A DNA stretch of 10,484 nucleotides from FEN-1073 sp050010135 (GTDB lineage Bacteria; Chloroflexota; Anaerolineae; Anaerolineales; RBG-16-64-43): the NCBI GenBank assembly GCA_050010135.1, contig JBEKLP010000082.1:1-10484 (forward strand), written 5' to 3'. Below are positions 7,118-10,484 of the stretch, piece after piece (positions within the stretch are counted from its first letter, which is position 1; every line of letters begins with the position of its first letter). The translations under genes were made by a program, and so were the position numbers. The notes beneath the pieces were generated by a model. That model was given only the letters and a program-made list of their open reading frames with translations. It was not told the DNA's origin and did not search any database.

Positions 7118-7930
7118 GTGCCTTCCTCCGATCGCCTGGCTTCCGTCCCCGACGACAGCCTGCCGGGATTGACCGACACGCATTGCCATCTGGATCTTCC
7201 GGCGTTCGATGTGGACCGGAGCGAGATGATGGAACGCGCGCGACGCGCCGGCCTGGTGCGCATTCTGATTCCGGGACTCGATCTGCACAGCAGCCGGCGG
7301 GCGGCCGACCTGGCGCATTCCGATCCGGTGCTGCGTTTCGCCCCCGGAGTCCATCCGCATAAGAGCGGCGGTTTTACCGCCCGGGTTCTGGACGAATTGC
7401 GCATCCTCGCGCGCGCGCCGGGCGCGGTTGCCATCGGCGAGATCGGCTTGGATTATTACCGCAATCTTGCGCCACGCCGACAGCAGCAAGAGGCGTTTCG
7501 CGCGCAGCTCGGCCTGGCGCGGGAACTCGGACTGCCCGCAATCGTACACATCCGCGATGCGGAAGAGGACGCGTTGGCCATCCTGTCGGCGGTGGGGAAC
7601 GGCTTGCGCGGTGTGCTGCACGCATTCTCGGGCAACCCGCTCCTGGCGGAGCGCGTACCAGAGATGGGTTTCTACTTCGGGATCGGCGGACCGATCACCT
7701 ATCCCGGGTCCGCGCATTTGCGCGAGACATTCCGCGCACTCCCGCGGGACCGAATTCTTCTGGAAACCGACGCGCCTTATCTTCCGCCGGAGGGGAATCG
7801 CGGGAAGCGCAATGAACCGGCCCTGGTCCTCGCGGTGGCGCGCAAAGCGGCCCGAGAATGGAATCAGGACGCACGCGAGCTGGTCCAGACCGCGCGGCAC
7901 AACGCCAATAATCTTTTTGCCTGGGAGTAG
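7118..7930 (+). CDS. TatD-family metal-dependent hydrolase (putative DNase)
   Basis: This 270-residue TIM-barrel hydrolase belongs to the amidohydrolase-like TatD group. Characterised members are 3'-5' exonucleases or deoxyribonucleases using two divalent metals. The full ligand set is visible: H22 and H24 in DTHCHLD, E108 in IGEIGLDYYR, H144 in VHIRDA, H168 in LHAFSG and D218 in LLETDAPYLPP. RGKRNEP (228-234) is also typical. The chosen start is GTG at 7118, 15 nt after the previous stop, with only a weak GGG (7106-7108) upstream, suggesting translation coupled to the first gene. This start gives about 17 residues ahead of the usual MxxDTHCHLD beginning. A TTG at 7169 would give the family-standard N-terminus but lacks a usable ribosome-binding site. 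The role in the operon is not obvious from its neighbours. Confidence 0.9.
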   Translation: MPSSDRLASVPDDSLPGLTDTHCHLDLPAFDVDRSEMMERARRAGLVRILIPGLDLHSSRRAADLAHSDPVLRFAPGVHPHKSGGFTARVLDELRILARAPGAVAIGEIGLDYYRNLAPRRQQQEAFRAQLGLARELGLPAIVHIRDAEEDALAILSAVGNGLRGVLHAFSGNPLLAERVPEMGFYFGIGGPITYPGSAHLRETFRALPRDRILLETDAPYLPPEGNRGKRNEPALVLAVARKAAREWNQDARELVQTARHNANNLFAWE

Positions 7931-7936
7931 CTGGGA

Positions 7937-8881
7937 ATGAATATTTCTCCGTTGGAGCTTGTTCGCGAGGATTTAAAATCCGTCGAGAAACGGATGCAGG
8001 ATTTTCCCGTTCCGCCCGCGCGCCTGATCCGGGAATCGCTGGATCATCTTCTCGCCGCGGGCGGGAAGCGCCTTCGCCCGACCCTCTCGCTGCTGTTCGG
8101 GCGGATGCTGCGGGTTCCCGACGATCCGCTGATCAATTTTTCCGCCGCGCTGGAATTGATTCACACCGCCACCCTGGTGCACGACGACGTGGTGGACGAT
8201 TCGCCCCTCCGGCGCGGCGTTCCGACAGTGAATTCCCGGCTGGCGGCCGGGACGGCGATCCTGGTCGGCGACTTCCTGTTTGCCTGCGCCGCGCAGCTCG
8301 CCGCCGCCGCCGGTTCCCTCCCGGTCATGCAGAAATTCGCCTCCACGCTTTCGATCATCGTCGACGGCGAAATCCGTCAAATCACCAAAGCCGACTCGAC
8401 CTGCACACTGGAGGAATACGAGCGCCAGATCGGGTCCAAGACGGCCGCGCTGTTCGAAGTCTCCTGCGAAGGTCCGGCGCTCCTCGCGCAAGATCTCCCG
8501 GCATCAAAATACGCTGCGGATTATGGGAGGGCCTTCGGCATGGCCTTTCAAATCGCTGATGATCTCATGGACTTCGGCGGCGATAGCACGGGCGCGGGCA
8601 AACCGGTCGGGCACGATCTGCATCAGGGGCTGCTCACCCTGCCGGCGATCTTCTTCTTCCACGACCATCCGGAAGACCCGGATGTGGCGGCATACCAATC
8701 CGGAAAACGCGATCCGGACAGGTTGGAACGCCTGGTGGAGAAGATCGGCGCCTCGGAAGCCGTCGAACTTTCGCGCAAACGCGCCCGACACCATATTGAG
8801 CAGGCCGTCGCGTCGCTTTCATGCTTTCCCGCCGGAGGCCACCGAAGCGCACTGGAGGCGCTTGCACTGTCGATCGTTTGA
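7937..8881 (+). CDS. Trans-polyprenyl diphosphate synthase (long-chain type)
   Basis: This 314-residue, all-helical enzyme of the isoprenyl diphosphate synthase family extends an allylic diphosphate with isopentenyl diphosphate. Visible motifs are GGKRLRP (42-48), the first aspartate-rich motif DDVVD (83-87) followed by LRRG, and the second motif DDLMD (208-212) with GKPVGHD (221-227) and the LLTLP segment. Small residues just ahead of the first motif (IHTATLVHDD, no bulky aromatic) point to a long product, as in octaprenyl or solanesyl synthases. That suggests the quinone side chain, although a lipid carrier is possible. Length is normal. The ATG lies 6 nt after the TatD stop; its likely ribosome-binding site GGGAG (7923-7927) is inside the end of that gene, so translation is probably coupled. 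It is the last gene before the strong terminator at 8954-8988. Confidence 0.92.
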   Translation: MNISPLELVREDLKSVEKRMQDFPVPPARLIRESLDHLLAAGGKRLRPTLSLLFGRMLRVPDDPLINFSAALELIHTATLVHDDVVDDSPLRRGVPTVNSRLAAGTAILVGDFLFACAAQLAAAAGSLPVMQKFASTLSIIVDGEIRQITKADSTCTLEEYERQIGSKTAALFEVSCEGPALLAQDLPASKYAADYGRAFGMAFQIADDLMDFGGDSTGAGKPVGHDLHQGLLTLPAIFFFHDHPEDPDVAAYQSGKRDPDRLERLVEKIGASEAVELSRKRARHHIEQAVASLSCFPAGGHRSALEALALSIV

Positions 8882-8953
8882 CGGTGTGCAATCGGCCCGG
8901 GAACAACAACCATGCCAATATCTCTCAACGGGGATGCCTCCTCCCCCGAACAA

Positions 8954-8988
8954 AAAACCGCCGCGCAGAAAAATCGCGCGGCGGTTTT
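8954..8988. terminator. Perfect bidirectional intrinsic terminator
   Basis: AAAACCGCCGCGC (8954-8966) and GCGCGGCGGTTTT (8976-8988) form a perfect 13-bp stem with a 9-nt loop. The right side ends in four Ts for + transcripts. The left side begins with six As (8952-8957), which is a U-run for - transcripts. It lies 72 nt after the polyprenyl synthase stop and directly abuts the stop codon of the - strand gene, so one structure can end both converging transcripts. Confidence 0.93.
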
Positions 8989-9726
8989 CTATATCCGGCC
9001 AATCAGCTCTTCCCATTTCAAAACATGATCCCGCTCGTGCCACAATGCGCGGCGGAGCACCTTGCGGGGAGACCATTTCTCACCGAAGATTTCCCGCTCG
9101 ACTTCCACCTCGGCCCATTGCGGCAGCACCGATCGCAGCCTGCCCCGGACCGCCTGGAGCCTGCCCACACCGTCGCTCGGCATGGTGATGATATCCACCG
9201 CAGCCCCCATGGTTCCGAGGATCGCATTCTCCGATTCCCAAATATGCCCCAGCAGGCTGTCCAGAGTTTTCCATCGCGGTTCATTCTCCAGCCGTTCGAG
9301 GAAATCCGGGAGCAGCGTACCAGCCAGCTGAAGCAGATCCTCCCGGCTCCAATCCAACAGCCGCAGGGCGATGTCCATATCCCAAGCGCGCAAGGGGCGC
9401 GCATCGTCCTCGTAAAACGCGTGGACATACCGCGACGGATCCTTCAGCCAGGGAGACCGTTGAAAGCGTTCCGCGATCTTCACTTGAATTAATTCTTCAA
9501 ACGGCGCGGATTCGCCGCCCTTCTTCCCGATCCATTCGAAATACTGCCGGACCCGTCGCTCCGCTTCGGCAATCGCATCCTCTTCGGTCGGACCGGAACT
9601 ATAACAACCGATGAGATCAAAAACCGAGAGCACCCAGTAATTCGGTTCCATTTCCTCGACCCCGGCGCGCAGCATAGTTGCGCCGGCCGGAGAGGCTAAG
9701 GAGGGTGAACCAGAACCGTCGGTCAA
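8989..9726 (-). CDS. HicB-like/DinB-like two-domain protein
   Basis: This is a 245-residue protein. Residues about 29-66 (YWVLSVFDLIGCYSSGPTEE and the following helix EAERRVRQYF) look like the partial RNase-H-like fold of HicB-type proteins, without any HicA toxin beside it. Residues about 110-243 look like a DinB four-helix bundle. They carry the likely metal triad H161 (LLGHIWE) and H230/H234 (WHERDH). DinB-like proteins include thiol-dependent transferases and many of unknown reaction. The chosen start is TTG at 9726, with AAAGGA at 9732-9737 and 5 nt of spacing. This adds a low-complexity 25-residue leader (rich in Ser, Gly, Ala, Pro). ATG at 9651 would start right at the HicB-like domain but has GAGG only 2 nt away. 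It is the sole gene between two terminating signals; function is unknown. Confidence 0.75.
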   Translation of the reverse strand: MTDGSGSPSLASPAGATMLRAGVEEMEPNYWVLSVFDLIGCYSSGPTEEDAIAEAERRVRQYFEWIGKKGGESAPFEELIQVKIAERFQRSPWLKDPSRYVHAFYEDDARPLRAWDMDIALRLLDWSREDLLQLAGTLLPDFLERLENEPRWKTLDSLLGHIWESENAILGTMGAAVDIITMPSDGVGRLQAVRGRLRSVLPQWAEVEVEREIFGEKWSPRKVLRRALWHERDHVLKWEELIGRI

Positions 9727-9931
9727 TTGGATCCTTTCACAGAGAACAGAACCGGCTTCCGCGGAACGCCGCTAACCAACGATAGCATACTCCGGTGCGC
9801 ACCGATTGCGTTCATTTTAATCCCGAGGCTCCGAATATGATTTCCGCAGGCAACAGCCGGTCCGTTTCGATTTCGTCCGGGATTGAAAAAGAAGGGGCGA
9901 AATCCTTTGGTTGCTTTTTTCCTGCGCCCGG
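9727..9931 (-). promoter_or_regulatory. Gap between malQ and the DinB-like gene, with 12-bp palindrome and possible -10 box
   Basis: This 205-bp gap contains a perfect 12-bp palindrome CGGTGCGCACCG (9793-9804). Four bases downstream on the - strand is TATGCT (9789-9784), a possible -10 box for the DinB-like gene; no good -35 is seen. After the malQ stop, GGGCG (9928-9924 on -) and CGCCC with a following CTTCTTTTT could make a weak terminator with a large loop. The short frames here have no recognisable content. Confidence 0.35.
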
Positions 9932-10484
9932 TCATACGGCGGTCGGTCCGTGGGAATCCCCCGCATCCGAAATCCGTCCATAGACGGTGGTCAACTCGCG
10001 CAATCGAAGGGCAAGTTCCGGCCGAAGGTCCTCCTCGCGGAAGCGCCAGGTCCAATTTCCGGTTGCGCGGCCCGGAAAGTTCATTCGCGCCTCGCCGCCC
10101 AAAGCCAGAACATCCTGGAGCGGGCAGACCGCCGTTTCCGCCACTGATGCCATCGCCAGGCGGATAAAATCCCAGGCGATGTCGTCGCAACTGCGTCCCA
10201 GATAACGCTGCACGCGGCCGCGCTCCACTTCTCCCAGGCCATGGAACCAGCCGAGGGTGGTGTCGTTGTCGTGTGTTCCGGTATACACTGCGGTTTTTGA
10301 ATCGAAATTGTGCGGGAGGAACGGGTTGTCGAAATCTTCGCCGAAGCCGAATTGCAAAACACGCATTCCCGGAAGGTCGAACTGCCGGCGCAGTGCCACC
10401 ACGTCGTCGGTGATCACACCCAGGTCCTCGGCCAGGAACGGCATCCCGCCCACCGCCCGGCGCACGCACTCCAGGAGATCCTCC
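9932..10484 (-). CDS. malQ: 4-alpha-glucanotransferase (amylomaltase), C-terminal part only
   Basis: The last 183 or so residues of a glycoside hydrolase family 77 enzyme, which moves alpha-1,4-glucan segments between malto-oligosaccharides in glycogen or maltose metabolism. The gene runs off the right edge: the frame is open to the last base and begins mid-protein (EDLLECVRRAVGG). The family is usually about 500 residues, so roughly two thirds is missing, including the catalytic nucleophile Asp. Two other catalytic positions are present: the general acid/base Glu in FLAEDLGVIT (codon 10427-10429) and the transition-state Asp in YTGTHDNDTTLGW (codon 10268-10270). LPGMRVLQFGF and the C-terminal AWDFIRLAMAS segment are also typical. 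The stop is TGA at 9932-9934. The GTG at 10463-10465 is internal, not a start. The gene is intact as far as visible. Confidence 0.93.
   Translation of the reverse strand, partial: EDLLECVRRAVGGMPFLAEDLGVITDDVVALRRQFDLPGMRVLQFGFGEDFDNPFLPHNFDSKTAVYTGTHDNDTTLGWFHGLGEVERGRVQRYLGRSCDDIAWDFIRLAMASVAETAVCPLQDVLALGGEARMNFPGRATGNWTWRFREEDLRPELALRLRELTTVYGRISDAGDSHGPTAV

Noticed and set aside
6086..7900. Open frame of 604 codons on the - strand opposite the phosphohexomutase and TatD genes
   Set aside because: It lies antisense to two genes with complete catalytic motifs. Its translation is rich in Arg, His, Gln and Gly with no recognisable domain, as expected from the reverse frame of GC-rich coding DNA.
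8280..9188. Open frame of 302 codons on + overlapping the polyprenyl synthase, terminator and DinB-like gene
   Set aside because: It is extremely rich in Pro, Arg and Ser, crosses a strong intrinsic terminator and overlaps two well-supported genes in other frames.
8989..9726. HicA/HicB toxin-antitoxin pair
   Set aside because: Only a HicB-like domain is present, and it is fused to a DinB-like bundle. No small HicA-like frame lies on either side; the neighbours are a terminator and a gap before malQ.
9723..10469. Open frame of 248 codons on - overlapping malQ
   Set aside because: It is a shifted frame of malQ. The malQ frame carries the catalytic motifs, while this one is Arg/Gly/Pro-rich with no domain.

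Overview
The window looks like ordinary chromosomal DNA from an environmental bacterium. It is GC-rich, at a guess 55-60% G+C by eye. The closest fit from recalled family resemblance is Chloroflexota, probably Anaerolineae: the GAF/HD-GYP tail of the large sensor, the HicB-like plus DinB protein and the YtxH protein all resemble proteins I know from that group. This assignment is inference; the window has no rRNA marker. I see no phage, transposase, CRISPR, toxin or integrase gene.

Layout from left to right. (1) A 99-residue YtxH-type membrane-anchored protein on + (95-394). (2) A 566-bp convergent gap (395-960) with no convincing gene but many inverted repeats, including a 127-bp palindromic repeat element at 792-918. 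(3) One very large - strand gene (961-5178, 1405 aa) for a soluble sensor: about eight PAS domains, a GAF domain and a C-terminal HD-GYP domain. The HD-GYP domain keeps its HHE..DG.GYP motif but has Glu and Met where the family normally has a metal-binding His and the Lys of HDxGK. (4) A 490-bp divergent gap (5179-5668). It holds a candidate - strand promoter and a leader whose predicted fold would bury the sensor gene's ribosome-binding site, and on the other side a TATAAT box for the + operon.

(5) A tight + strand cluster, probably one operon, runs from 5669 to 8881: an alpha-D-phosphohexomutase, a TatD-family metal-dependent hydrolase (15-nt gap) and a long-chain trans-polyprenyl diphosphate synthase (6-nt gap). 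All three keep their catalytic motifs. (6) A perfect 13-bp-stem bidirectional terminator at 8954-8988 separates this operon from a convergent - strand gene for a HicB-like/DinB-like protein (8989-9726). (7) A 205-bp gap with a 12-bp palindrome beside a possible -10 box. (8) The C-terminal third of a 4-alpha-glucanotransferase (malQ) on -, cut by the right edge of the window.

The phosphohexomutase (glucose-1-P/glucose-6-P or mannose equivalents) and MalQ (malto-oligosaccharide rearrangement) both fit glucan and sugar-phosphate metabolism, though they are not in one operon. The polyprenyl synthase would supply quinone side chains or lipid carriers. The most unusual points are the altered HD-GYP metal site, the structured leader in front of that gene, and the repeat-rich convergent gap. 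I did not find a clear new multi-gene system.
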